DNA of 64,000 nt from an uncultured Microbulbifer sp. (lineage in GTDB: Bacteria; Pseudomonadota; Gammaproteobacteria; Pseudomonadales; Cellvibrionaceae): assembly GCF_947489355.1 (NCBI RefSeq), contig NZ_CANLDD010000001.1, positions 124,001-188,000 of the forward strand, written 5' to 3'. The notes beneath the pieces are model-generated. The model made no database searches. It saw only the letters and a program-made list of their open reading frames with translations, and had not been told where the DNA came from. Below, in pieces: positions 16,687 through 25,149 of the stretch; position 1 is the first letter of the stretch; the number at the start of each line of letters is the position of its first letter. Position numbers and translations under genes: made by a program.

Positions 16687-16712
16687 AGGCCGCCCCTTAA
16701 GCGGCCTTTTTT
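16687..16712 (+). terminator. Rho-independent terminator of the cytochrome c5 gene
   Basis: AGGCCGC/GCGGCCT 7-bp stem with loop CCCCTTAA-like, followed by six T. Confidence 0.88.
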
Positions 16713-16821
16713 CACCGGTATCGGCCAGATAGGCACTGTCTATTGGCATGGGGCCCTTTCCCTGTGAGGATACCAAGTGCTGGTGGCGGAACATGGATAA
16801 AGGTATCGCGTTGCCCGCACT

Positions 16822-18855
16822 TCAATCAAACATACGCAACAGCGACCCCAGGGTCTCCTCTCCCTTTGTCTGGTTCTGTTGCGGCGTGGTTTTACTGAAC
16901 CCTTCCCGTATCACATCCTCCTCGGGCAGTTCATCCAAAAAACGGCTGGGCGTTGTGTCCTGGGTTTCACCAAACTGCTTGCGCTTGCCCGCCAGGGTCA
17001 TGGTGAGGGTGCGCTGAGCGCGGGTGATACCGACGTAGGTGAGACGGCGCTCCTCTTCAATATTGTCGTCCTCGATACTGTTGCGATGCGGCAGCAGGTT
17101 TTCCTCCATGCCGATCATAAACACATGGGGGAATTCCAGGCCCTTGGCGGCGTGCAGCGTCATCAGGCTGACCTTATCGGTGGCTTCCTCTTCCTCCTGA
17201 CGCTCCAGCATATCCCGCAGGATCAGCTTGGAGATAGCTTGTTCCAGGCGGATATCCTGCTCCAGTTCATCATCGGTGCCCTCCATGATCTTATTGAGGG
17301 ATTCCAGCAGCCAGTACACATTCTCCATACGCTTCTCGGCCACTTTCTCGCTGCTGGCGTTTTGCGCCAACCAGCCGGCGTAGTCGATATCCTCAAGCAT
17401 CTCGCGCAGGGCATCGCTGACCGAGCGTTCATGGCAGTTGCGCTGCACACCTTCGAGCCATAGCGCGAAGCGGTTGAGGCGTTCGTAGCCCTGTCCACTG
17501 ATATGTTCCTTGAAGCCCAGCTCGGAACAGGCTTTGAACATAGAGACCTCGCGATCCCTGGCATAATGGCCCAGGGTTTCCAGGCTGCTGGTGCCTATCT
17601 GGCGGCGCGGGGTATTGATAATGCGCAGGAAAGCGTTATCGTCATCGGGATTCACCAGTAACCTGAGGTAGGCCATCACGTCTTTGATCTCGGCGCGGGC
17701 GAAAAACGACGTGCCCCCGGACATCTGGTAAGGGATTTGGTGTTCCTGGAGCTTCAGCTCCACAAGGCGCGCCTGGTGGTTGCCACGATAGAGCACGGCG
17801 AAGTCCATAAATTTGCAGCCGCGACGGCTTTTTTGCAGATAAATCTCGTTGGCGATGCGCTCGGCCTCGTCATTTTCGTTGATCAACTTGATCACGCGGA
17901 TCTCTTCCCCCAGGCCGCGGTCGGACCACAGCGCCTTGTCAAACTCATGGGGATTATGGGCGATCAGCTGGTTGGCCACTTTGAGTATACGACTGGTGGA
18001 GCGGTAGTTTTGCTCCAGCTTGATCAGGCGCAGACCGGGAAAGTCAGTCTTGAGGGCCGTCATATTCTCCGGGCGCGCGCCGCGCCAGGCGTAGATGGAC
18101 TGGTCGTCGTCCCCCACCACCGTGAGGCTGCTGCGCCCCCCCAGCAGCAGTTTCACCAGCAGGTACTGAGCATTGTTGGTGTCCTGGTATTCGTCCACCA
18201 GCAGGTAGCGGATCTTCCTGCGCCAGCGCTGGAGCAGCTCCGGGTCCCTGTCGAACAGCTGCACCGGCAGCAGGATCAGGTCGTCGAAGTCCACTGCGTT
18301 GTAGGCCTTGAGGGCTTCGCAGTAGCGATCATAGGCGATGGCAATGGCCTGCTCGCCGGGGCTCTGCGCCTGCTCCAGGGCGCGGCGCGGTGTACGCATA
18401 TCGTTCTTCCAGTTGGAGATCTGGTTCTGCACCCGCTCAAGCAGATCTGTATCCAGGTCGCCATCGCGCAGCATCAGCTCCTTGATCAGCGCGCGGGCGT
18501 CTTCGGCGTCGAAGATGGAGAAGCCCGGCTTAAAGCCAGCGGCGCGGTACTCCTTGCGCAGGATATTCAGGCCCAGGTTGTGGAAGGTGGATACGACGAG
18601 ACCATGACTCGCCTTGGAGCGCTTGCCATTCGGCCCCGCCAGCAGCTTACCCACCCGCTCTTTCATCTCCCGGGCAGCCTTGTTGGTAAAGGTGAGGGCG
18701 GCGATATTGCGCGCGGCGTAGCCACACTGCTCGATCAGGTAGACGATCTTGCGGGTGATGACGCTGGTCTTGCCAGAGCCGGCACCGGCCAGTACCAGAC
18801 AGGGGCCGTCGACATATTTCACCGCTTCAGACTGGCGGGGATTAAGTTGGGTCAT
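16822..18855 (-). CDS. rep: ATP-dependent DNA helicase Rep
   Basis: Superfamily 1A 3'-5' helicase that helps replication forks past protein barriers and restarts them. The 677 aa fits Rep (E. coli 673). Visible motifs: LNPRQSEAV (Q motif), Walker A AGAGSGKTSV near residue 25, the TFTNKAAREMKERV block, Walker B LLVDEYQDTNNAQY near 225, VVGDDDQSIYAWRGA near 255, LEQNYRST near 285, and the late SLMTLHAAKGLEFPHVF and RRLTYVGITRAQ motifs. It begins MTQLNPRQ, with no better start upstream. It is convergent with the cytochrome gene and divergent from the DUF3565 gene. Confidence 0.95.
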   Translation of the reverse strand: MTQLNPRQSEAVKYVDGPCLVLAGAGSGKTSVITRKIVYLIEQCGYAARNIAALTFTNKAAREMKERVGKLLAGPNGKRSKASHGLVVSTFHNLGLNILRKEYRAAGFKPGFSIFDAEDARALIKELMLRDGDLDTDLLERVQNQISNWKNDMRTPRRALEQAQSPGEQAIAIAYDRYCEALKAYNAVDFDDLILLPVQLFDRDPELLQRWRRKIRYLLVDEYQDTNNAQYLLVKLLLGGRSSLTVVGDDDQSIYAWRGARPENMTALKTDFPGLRLIKLEQNYRSTSRILKVANQLIAHNPHEFDKALWSDRGLGEEIRVIKLINENDEAERIANEIYLQKSRRGCKFMDFAVLYRGNHQARLVELKLQEHQIPYQMSGGTSFFARAEIKDVMAYLRLLVNPDDDNAFLRIINTPRRQIGTSSLETLGHYARDREVSMFKACSELGFKEHISGQGYERLNRFALWLEGVQRNCHERSVSDALREMLEDIDYAGWLAQNASSEKVAEKRMENVYWLLESLNKIMEGTDDELEQDIRLEQAISKLILRDMLERQEEEEATDKVSLMTLHAAKGLEFPHVFMIGMEENLLPHRNSIEDDNIEEERRLTYVGITRAQRTLTMTLAGKRKQFGETQDTTPSRFLDELPEEDVIREGFSKTTPQQNQTKGEETLGSLLRMFD

Positions 18856-19011
18856 ATAGGGGGCTACATCATTATTGCACGACGGAAAAGCAGGGGATTC
18901 TATCAGCCTTGGCTCGAATCCTCCCAGCGCCAGTAAGAACGTTCGCCTCGGCGTGTACTTTGACAGTGGGATTAGCTATAACTGCGCCCTATTCTCTGCT
19001 TGTGTAATCCC

Positions 19012-19236
19012 ATGCAACAACCCATTGCCGGTTATCACCTGGATGAAGAAGATCACTGGGTGGCCGAGCTTGCCTGTGGCCACTGCCAGCATGTGCGCCA
19101 CAACCCGCCCTGGACCAACCGGCCCTGGGTGATCACTGAGGCGGGGCGCGCGTCCAGGTTGGGCATTCAACTCAATTGCAGGAAATGCGATGCGGGGCTG
19201 CCGCCCGATACGCTCAAAAAGGCGATACAACCATGA
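19012..19236 (+). CDS. DUF3565 domain small protein
   Basis: A 74-aa protein of unknown function. The family pattern is clear: [20 protein letters not shown], then [12 protein letters not shown], then [15 protein letters not shown], and LNCRKCD near the end. The CGHCQH and CRKC cysteines could bind a metal. ATG 19012 starts the conserved region; four extra codons upstream have no support. The stop overlaps the start of the next gene as ATGA, so the two are translationally coupled. Confidence 0.85.
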   Translation: MQQPIAGYHLDEEDHWVAELACGHCQHVRHNPPWTNRPWVITEAGRASRLGIQLNCRKCDAGLPPDTLKKAIQP

Positions 19237-19685
19237 CAAGAATCTGGGTCGATGCCGATGCCTGCCCGGTGGTCATCAAGGAAATTCTGTTCCGCGCTGC
19301 AGAGCGCACTGCAACAGAAATGACCCTGGTAGCAAACCAGGCAGTCAGAGTGCCGCCGTCCCGTTATATCCGCTCTCTACAGGTGACTGCGGGCTTCGAT
19401 GTGGCCGATAACGAAATTGTGCAGCGCTGTGGAGCGGGGGACCTGGTGATTACCAGCGATATCCCCCTGGCAGCAGAGGTGATCGATAAAGGCGCCGAGG
19501 CCCTAAACCCCCGCGGGGAACGCTACACCAAGGCCAATATCCGCGCGCGCCTGAATATGCGCGATTTTATGGATACCTTGCGTTCCAGCGGCGTGCATAC
19601 CGGTGGCCCACCGGCGCTCAATCAGGCGGATCGCAAAGCCTTTGCGGACCAATTGGACCGGTGGCTGGCGAAAATCCGTCAGTAA
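19233..19685 (+). CDS. yaiI: YaiI/YqxD family protein (UPF0178)
   Basis: A 150-aa cytosolic protein of a family with a PIN-like/NYN-like fold and no established reaction. Signature blocks are [18 protein letters not shown] at the start, with acidic residues that could bind metal, then NQAVRVPPS, then [20 protein letters not shown] and LNPRGERYT, and finally MDTLRSSG near the C terminus. The frame stays open upstream to 19176, but the ATG at 19233 begins the family N terminus and overlaps the previous stop. The repeat array begins about 50 bp after its stop. Confidence 0.92.
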   Translation: MTRIWVDADACPVVIKEILFRAAERTATEMTLVANQAVRVPPSRYIRSLQVTAGFDVADNEIVQRCGAGDLVITSDIPLAAEVIDKGAEALNPRGERYTKANIRARLNMRDFMDTLRSSGVHTGGPPALNQADRKAFADQLDRWLAKIRQ

Positions 19686-19799
19686 AAAACAAGTATAGTG
19701 GGCCCAGGGTTTGAGCGAGCCCGGATGCTGTAGTTTAAGTTGTCGGCCCTTGGAGGAGGGCTACAATGAGTGAAACAAAGAGTTTCGGCCAACACTAAT

Positions 19800-20429
19800 T
19801 TAAAAAATTTCAGCAATAAGTACCGTTAAATCGATCTTACTAATACTGCCTCTCTTCAAAACTTCAATGGGGGGGTGAAAGGGGAACAGGTCGGGGGGGA
19901 GAATGGGTATATAGGTTTCTGTGTGCGGTGCGATAAGATCAATTTTTAGCCGTTTACATTCCCCTTGGGTTGAAAGTCGCTTGTTGACTAACAATTTTAC
20001 TTCTCGATATTTATTGGCAATTTCTATATCGGACAATTGATTTTTATTATCCATATCAGACCCTATGGCCCTTCCACTGCATGTCACTTGGATTTCAGCA
20101 ATATAGCGGAACTTCTTCGAAAAACGCTGATCAGCTCCCCAGATGTGACAAACACCAGGGCCGGGAGGGTGATGCGGAGAGAAACACACCGGGAACGAGA
20201 GTACATTCTGATCACCTTGACCTCCAATAGTTCCGTTGATACTAAATACCAAATCCTGACCAAAATCGCCAATCACATCGACGAAAGCAGTAAATTTGGT
20301 ATCTCCAGAAGGCTGAAAATCTGACCTATTCAATGTGTGTAATGTCCCACCGACATAAACAACCTCTGCGAGCGTTTTTCCTGCAAATACGGTGAGGAAC
20401 AAGGCCAGTAGAATTTTGTCAACTTTCAT
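19800..20429 (-). CDS. Array protein 1: secreted protein with hypervariable loop
   Basis: A 209-aa protein of no recognised family. A signal peptide ends KTLA, followed by EVVYVGGTLHTLN. Residues about 22-73 and 104-168 are almost identical to the four neighbours. Residues 74-103 (window V1) are unique, with two cysteines framing FSPHHPPGPGV, so a disulfide-closed loop is plausible. Residues about 170-188 (V2, Pro-rich: PILPPDLFPFHPP) are also variable, although V2 is nearly shared with array protein 4. Two further Cys (VTCSG, GECK) are constant. It is the last unit if the array is co-transcribed leftwards. AAAGGA lies about ten bases before the ATG. Confidence 0.88.
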   Translation of the reverse strand: MKVDKILLALFLTVFAGKTLAEVVYVGGTLHTLNRSDFQPSGDTKFTAFVDVIGDFGQDLVFSINGTIGGQGDQNVLSFPVCFSPHHPPGPGVCHIWGADQRFSKKFRYIAEIQVTCSGRAIGSDMDNKNQLSDIEIANKYREVKLLVNKRLSTQGECKRLKIDLIAPHTETYIPILPPDLFPFHPPIEVLKRGSISKIDLTVLIAEIF

Positions 20430-20531
20430 TAATGGTAGTCCTTTAAGTTGATCTAATAGGCTAACAGCTCGTTGGGCTATGAGGTATTTTTATAATCGCT
20501 TTAGAATATATGGTGCACAAACCACGAGTTA

Positions 20532-20590
20532 CTGCCAACTCTAGTGTTCAACAAGCCTGATCAAGCAGCGCACTGGTCGGCTGTTGGCAG
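20532..20590. other. Array hairpin, unit 1
   Basis: CTGCCAAC (20532) pairs with GTTGGCAG (20583), 8 bp. An inner CTAGTG/CACTGG adds 6 bp with one wobble. It lies 100-160 bp upstream of array gene 1. Confidence 0.6.
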
Positions 20591-20745
20591 CTCCTCTCTA
20601 TCCCTGTCTCGATTGGTTGACTGTTTGCCGACAACAAATCAACCAGATACGCTGCTTTCTTTCAAACCCTCAAACACCAGATTCGGTTATCACTCTCGGA
20701 GGAGGGTTGCAATGTGTGAAACAAAGAGTTTCGGCTAACACTAAC

Positions 20746-21375
20746 TTAAAAAATTTCAGCAATAAGTACTGTTAAATCGATCTTACTAACACTGCCTCTC
20801 TCCAAAACTTCAATTCCGGGCCAAAAGGGGTCGGGGTGAGTGCGTGTGGGTATATAAGTTTCTGTGTGCGGTGCGATAAGATCAATTTTTAGCTGTTTAC
20901 ATTTCCCTTGGGTTGAAAGTCGCCTGTTGACTAACAATTTTACTTCTCGATATTTATTGGCAATTTCTATATCGGACAATTGGTTTTTATTATCCATATC
21001 GGACCCTATGGCCCTTCCACTACATATCACTTGGATTTCAGCAATATAACGGAACTCCTTTGAAAAACGTCTAGCGCCTATCCAGACTTGACAACCACGA
21101 AAGTAGGGATCAGGGTTACCCCGATCATGGCACACCGGGATCGAGAGTACCTTCTGGTTACCTTGACCTCCAATAGTTCCGTTGATATTAAATACCAAAT
21201 CCTGGCCAAAATCGCCAATCACATCAACGAAAGCAGTAAATTTGGTATCTCCAGAAGGTTGAAAATCTGACCTATTCAACGTGTGTAATGCCCCACCGAC
21301 ATAAACAACCTCTGCAAGTGTTTTTCCTGTAAATACGATAAGGAACAAGGCCAGTAAAATCTTGCCAACTTTCAT
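20746..21375 (-). CDS. Array protein 2: secreted protein with hypervariable loop
   Basis: Paralogue of 209 aa with the same signal peptide and scaffold. V1 reads C-HDRGNPDPYFRG-C followed by QVWIGAR, unlike any neighbour. V2 is PTRTHPDPFWPG. In the scaffold, single changes are seen (for example VFNINGT and QVICSGRAI). The upstream leader differs slightly from unit 1 and contains the compensatory change in the intergenic hairpin. Confidence 0.88.
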   Translation of the reverse strand: MKVGKILLALFLIVFTGKTLAEVVYVGGALHTLNRSDFQPSGDTKFTAFVDVIGDFGQDLVFNINGTIGGQGNQKVLSIPVCHDRGNPDPYFRGCQVWIGARRFSKEFRYIAEIQVICSGRAIGSDMDNKNQLSDIEIANKYREVKLLVNRRLSTQGKCKQLKIDLIAPHTETYIPTRTHPDPFWPGIEVLERGSVSKIDLTVLIAEIF

Positions 21376-21477
21376 TAATGTTAGTCCTTTAAGTGGATCT
21401 AATAGGTTAACAGTTTGTTAGCCTATTAGGTATTTTTATAATCGCTTTAGAATAGATGATGTGCAAACCACGAGTTA

Positions 21478-21536
21478 CTGTCAACTCTAGTGTTCAACAA
21501 GCCTGATCAAGCAGCGCACTGGTCGGCTGTTGACAA
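21478..21536. other. Array hairpin, unit 2
   Basis: CTGTCAAC pairs with GTTGACAA over 7 bp. Relative to unit 1 both partners of one pair changed (C-G to T-A), so pairing is kept. Confidence 0.6.
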
Positions 21537-21695
21537 CTCCTCTCTATCACTGTCTCGATAGGTTGGTTGACTGTTTGCGGACAACAAATCAACCAGATAC
21601 GCTGCTTGCTTTTAAACCCTCAAACACCAGATTCGGTTATCACTCTCGGAGGAAGGTTGCAATGTGTGAAACAAAGAGTTTCAGCTAACACTAAC

Positions 21696-22334
21696 TTAAA
21701 AAATTTCAGCAATAAGCACTGTTAAATCGAACTTACTAATGCTGCCTCTCTCCAAAACCTCAGGGAAGAAACCGAAAGATGGAGCCCAGATTTCAGGGAC
21801 TGTGGTGGGAGGAGGGGGTATATAGGTTTCTGTGTGCGGTGCGATAAGATCAATTTTTAACTGTTTACATTCCCCTTGGGTTGAAAGTCGTTTGTCGACT
21901 AACAATTTTACTTCTCGATATTTATTGGCAATTTCTATATCGGACAATTGATTCTTATTATCCATATCAGACCCTATGGCCCTGCCACTGCATGTCACTT
22001 GGATTTCAGCAATGTAGCGGAACTCCTTTGAAAAACGTCTACGATATGCCCATGAAGAACGACATCGGTCGGTGTAGTAGGTACTTAAACATACCGGGGT
22101 ATTGACTACACGCTGATCACCTTGACCTCCAATAGTTCCGTTGATACTAAATACCAAATCCTGGCCAAAATCGCCAATCACATCGACGAAAGCAGTAAAT
22201 TTGGTATCTCCAGAACGTTGAAAATCTGACCTATTCAACGTGTGTAATGCCCCACCGACATAAACAACCTCTGCGAGTGTTTTTCCTGCAAATACGGTGA
22301 GGAACAAGGCCAGTAGAGTTTTGCCAACTTTCAT
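21696..22334 (-). CDS. Array protein 3: secreted protein with hypervariable loop
   Basis: Paralogue of 212 aa. V1 is short, C-LSTYYTDR-C, followed by RSSWAYRR. V2 is the longest of the five (PPPPTTVPEIWAPSFGFF). The scaffold has QRSGDTKF where the others have QPSGDTKF, and VDKRL where the others have VNKRL or VNRRL. The Pro-rich V2 suggests an extended exposed segment. Same AAAGGA ribosome binding site as unit 1. Confidence 0.88.
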   Translation of the reverse strand: MKVGKTLLALFLTVFAGKTLAEVVYVGGALHTLNRSDFQRSGDTKFTAFVDVIGDFGQDLVFSINGTIGGQGDQRVVNTPVCLSTYYTDRCRSSWAYRRRFSKEFRYIAEIQVTCSGRAIGSDMDNKNQLSDIEIANKYREVKLLVDKRLSTQGECKQLKIDLIAPHTETYIPPPPTTVPEIWAPSFGFFPEVLERGSISKFDLTVLIAEIF

Positions 22335-22436
22335 TAATGGTAGTCCTTTAAGTTGATCTAATAGGCTAACAGCTCGTTGGGCTATGAGGTATTTTTAAAA
22401 TCGCTTTAGAATATATGGTGCATAAACCACGAGTTA

Positions 22437-22495
22437 CTGCCAACTCTAGTGTTCAACAAACCTGATCAAGCAGCGCACTGGTCGGCTGTTGGCAG
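22437..22495. other. Array hairpin, unit 3
   Basis: CTGCCAAC/GTTGGCAG, as in unit 1, with the same inner stem. Confidence 0.6.
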
Positions 22496-22654
22496 CTCCT
22501 CTCTATCCCTGTCTCGATTGGTTGGTTGATTTTTTGCCGACAACAAATCAACCAGATACGCTGCTTTCTTTCAAACCTTCAAACACCAGATTCGGTTATC
22601 ACTCTCGGTGGAAGGTTGCAATGTGTGAAACAAAGAGTTTCGGCTAACACTAAC

Positions 22655-23293
22655 TTAAAAAATTTCAGCAATAAGTACTGTTAAATTGATCTTACTAATA
22701 CTGCCTCTCTCCAAAACTTCAATGGGGGGGTGAAAGGGGACCAGGTCGGGGGGGAAAGTGGGTATATAGGTTTCTGTGTGCGGTGCGATAAGATCGATTT
22801 TCAGCTGTTTACATTTGCCTTGGGTTGAAAGTCGCCTGTTGACTAACAATTTTACTTCTCGATATTTATTGGCAATTTCTATATCGGACAATTGATTTTT
22901 ATTATCCATATCGGACCCTATGGCCCTGCCACTGCATGTTACTTGGATTTCAGCAATAAAGCGGAATTCCTTGCTAAATTCTTTAACATATCCCCAACTT
23001 TGTATACAACCACCATAATAGGGGCCAACAACGACACCCATATTAAGACACCTCGGTATCTTGAGTACATTCTGGTCACCTAGACCTCCAATAGTTCCGT
23101 TGATACTAAATACCAAATCTTGACCATAATCGCCAATCACATCGACGAAAGCAGTAAATTTGGTATCTCCAGAAGGTTGAAAATCTGACCTATTCAACGT
23201 GTGTAATGCCCCACCGACATAGACAACCTCTGCAAGTGTTTTTCCTACAAATACGGTGAGAAACAAGGCCAGTAAAGTTTTACCAATTTTCAT
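22655..23293 (-). CDS. Array protein 4: secreted protein with hypervariable loop
   Basis: Paralogue of 212 aa. V1 is the longest: C-LNMGVVVGPYYGG-C followed by IQSWGYVKE. V2 (PTFPPDLVPFHPP) is almost the same as in array protein 1, while V1 is entirely different, so the two windows assort independently between units. This is the clearest sign of recombination or gene conversion inside the array. The 5' leader contains a small duplication of the ribosome-binding segment (CCTTTAAGT twice). Confidence 0.88.
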   Translation of the reverse strand: MKIGKTLLALFLTVFVGKTLAEVVYVGGALHTLNRSDFQPSGDTKFTAFVDVIGDYGQDLVFSINGTIGGLGDQNVLKIPRCLNMGVVVGPYYGGCIQSWGYVKEFSKEFRFIAEIQVTCSGRAIGSDMDNKNQLSDIEIANKYREVKLLVNRRLSTQGKCKQLKIDLIAPHTETYIPTFPPDLVPFHPPIEVLERGSISKINLTVLIAEIF

Positions 23294-23414
23294 TAATGAT
23301 AGTCCTTTAAGTTAATGGTATTCCTTTAAGTGGAGCTAATAGGCTAACAGTTTGTTGGGCTATAAGGCATTTTTATAATCACTTTGGAATAGATGATGCG
23401 CAAACCACAAGTTA

Positions 23415-23473
23415 CTATCAACTCTACTGTTCAACAAGCCTGATCAAGCAGCGCACTGGTCGGCAGTTGGCAG
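23415..23473. other. Array hairpin, unit 4
   Basis: CTATCAACT/AGTTGGCAG: eight of nine positions pair if one T-G wobble is allowed. The stem is extended by one pair, and the inner stem is interrupted by one mismatch. Confidence 0.5.
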
Positions 23474-23632
23474 CTCCTCTCTATCCCTGTTTCGATTGAT
23501 TGGTTGACTGTTTGACGACAACAAATCAACCCCTTACGCTGCTTTCTTTCAAGCCCTCAAGCCCCTGATTCGGTTATCATTCTCGTAGGAGGCTTGCAAT
23601 GAGTGAAACAAAAAGTTTCGGCTAGCACTAAC

Positions 23633-24247
23633 TTAAAAAATTTCAGCAATAAGTATCGTTAAATCGATCTTACTAATACTGCCTCTCAGCAAAAGTTCAC
23701 TACTTGGGTGAGAGGGGTCGTCGAGGGGAGGGGATATATAGGTTTCTGTGTGCGGTGCGATAAGATCAATTTTTAGCTGTTTACATTTTCCTTGGGTTGA
23801 AAGTCGCTTGTTGACTAACAATTTTACTTCTCGATATTTATTGGCAATTTCTATATCGGACAATTCATTTTTATTATCCATATCAGACCCTATGGCCCTG
23901 CCACTGCATGTCACTTGGATTTCAGCAATGTAACGGAACTGGTTTGAAAAAATTCTACTATATCCCAAAAATACACAATGGTCACCTTCAGGATAACAAA
24001 AAAGCACAGGGGCGTTGATTACACTCTGATCACCTTGACCTCCAATAGTTCCGTTGATACTAAATATCAAATCCTGACCAAAATCACCAATCACATCGAC
24101 GAAAGCAGTAAATTTGGTATCTCCAGAAGGTTGAAAATCTGACATATTCAATGTGTGTAATGTCCCACCGACATAAACAACCTCTGCAAGTGTTTTTCCT
24201 ACAAATACGGTGAGGAACAAGGCCAGTAAAGTTTTACCAATTTTCAT
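23633..24247 (-). CDS. Array protein 5: secreted protein with hypervariable loop
   Basis: Paralogue of 204 aa and the most upstream unit for minus-strand transcription. In V1 the first Cys is shifted (PVLF-C-YPEGDH-C-VFLGYSR), so the loop is only six residues. V2 is SPPLDDPSHPSS and the following EVLERG becomes ELLLRG. The leader carries the same small duplication as unit 4. The scaffold also has LNMSDF and NKNELSD changes. Confidence 0.88.
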   Translation of the reverse strand: MKIGKTLLALFLTVFVGKTLAEVVYVGGTLHTLNMSDFQPSGDTKFTAFVDVIGDFGQDLIFSINGTIGGQGDQSVINAPVLFCYPEGDHCVFLGYSRIFSNQFRYIAEIQVTCSGRAIGSDMDNKNELSDIEIANKYREVKLLVNKRLSTQGKCKQLKIDLIAPHTETYISPPLDDPSHPSSELLLRGSISKIDLTILIAEIF

Positions 24248-24368
24248 TAATGATAGTCCTTTAAGTTAATGGTATTCCTTTAAGTGGAGCTAATAGGCTA
24301 ACAGCTCGTTGGGCTATGCGGTATTTTTATAATCACTTTAGAATATATGGTGCACAAACCACGAGTTA

Positions 24369-24427
24369 CTGTCAACTCTAGTGCTCAACAAGCCTGATCA
24401 AGCAGCGCACTGGTCGGCTGTTGGCAA
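24369..24427. other. Array hairpin, unit 5
   Basis: CTGTCAAC/GTTGGCAA pairs over 7 bp with one T-G wobble, intermediate between units 1 and 2. Confidence 0.55.
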
Positions 24428-24579
24428 CTCCTCTCTATCCCTGTCTCGATTGGTTGGTTGACTGTTTGACGACAACATATCAATCAGATACGCTGCTTTC
24501 TTTCAAATCCTTAAACACCAGAATTGGTTATAACTCTGAAGCTTTCAGCGGGAACACAGAACAGAATCGTGAGTATCCA

Positions 24580-25149
24580 ATGCCAATACTGATACAACCA
24601 ACCACCAAACGCCTGCGGTTACGCCAGTGGTGTGAGGCTGATAAATCCGCTTGCGCTGCAATGAATGCCGATCCCAGGGTAATGGCGTTTTTTCCTACCC
24701 CACTGACACGGTCGGAGAGTGACGCGGCTGTCGCGCGTAGCCGCACACAGATAGAGAAATATGGCTGGGGCTGGTGGGCACTGGAACTTAACGAGAACGG
24801 GAAATTTCTCGGCTTTGCCGGTATAAAACCGGTCCCCGATGATCTGCCGTTTGCCCCCGCGGTAGAAATTGGCTGGTGCTTGGCCCATCCTCACTGGGGC
24901 AAGGGCTATGCCATTGAAGCCGCGCGCGCATCCCTGGCGGTGGCCTTTGAGCGTTTGCAACTTGCCGAAGTGGTTTTCTTTACTGCCCTGCCAAATCTTC
25001 GCTCCCAGCACTTGATGGAGCGCCTTGGTATCCAGCGGGATACCCTGGTGTTTGCACATCCCCAAGTTCCCGCTGAAAGCCCGCTGTCGCGTCACTGTCT
25101 GTATCGGTTGGCAGCAAAAGACAGTTGCAAAGCGGTCGCGGCGAAATAA
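24580..25149 (+). CDS. GNAT-family acetyltransferase (RimJ-like)
   Basis: A 189-aa N-acetyltransferase of the RimJ/RimL subgroup, using acetyl-CoA to modify an amine; the substrate cannot be told. It starts at ATG 24580 (MPILIQPTTKRLRLRQW). Family blocks are the N-terminal LRLRQWCEAD, the central FLGFAGIKPV strand, EIGWCLAHPHWGKGYAIEAAR (the acetyl-CoA-binding Q/R-x-x-G-x-G/A region, here HWGKGYA), and LRSQHLMERLGI near the C terminus. The longer reading frame upstream belongs to the end of the repeat array and is not part of the gene. No operon partner is evident. Confidence 0.85.
   Translation: MPILIQPTTKRLRLRQWCEADKSACAAMNADPRVMAFFPTPLTRSESDAAVARSRTQIEKYGWGWWALELNENGKFLGFAGIKPVPDDLPFAPAVEIGWCLAHPHWGKGYAIEAARASLAVAFERLQLAEVVFFTALPNLRSQHLMERLGIQRDTLVFAHPQVPAESPLSRHCLYRLAAKDSCKAVAAK

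Larger units (their letters stand above)
19740..24530. repeat. Five-fold tandem array of about 950-bp gene units
   Basis: Five direct repeats, spaced about 946, 950, 959 and 978 bp by a shared landmark (a short ATG-containing motif at 19766, 20712, 21662, 22621 and 23599). Each unit holds one minus-strand gene of 204-212 codons plus about 320 bp of conserved intergenic DNA. Differences between units concentrate in two windows within each gene. The right edge dissolves at about 24530, where the intergenic repeat runs into the acetyltransferase leader. Confidence 0.93.

Noticed and set aside
20459-24430. Resemblance of the array spacers (GGCTAACAGCTCGTTGGGC) to integron attC sites
   Set aside because: The GTTGGGC and CTAAC pieces look like attC half-sites, but they form a short local hairpin rather than a full attC. 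No integrase gene is present and the units carry copies of one gene rather than different cassettes.
19740-24530. CRISPR array
   Set aside because: The repeats are about 950 bp, carry genes and have no short regularly spaced repeats or cas genes.
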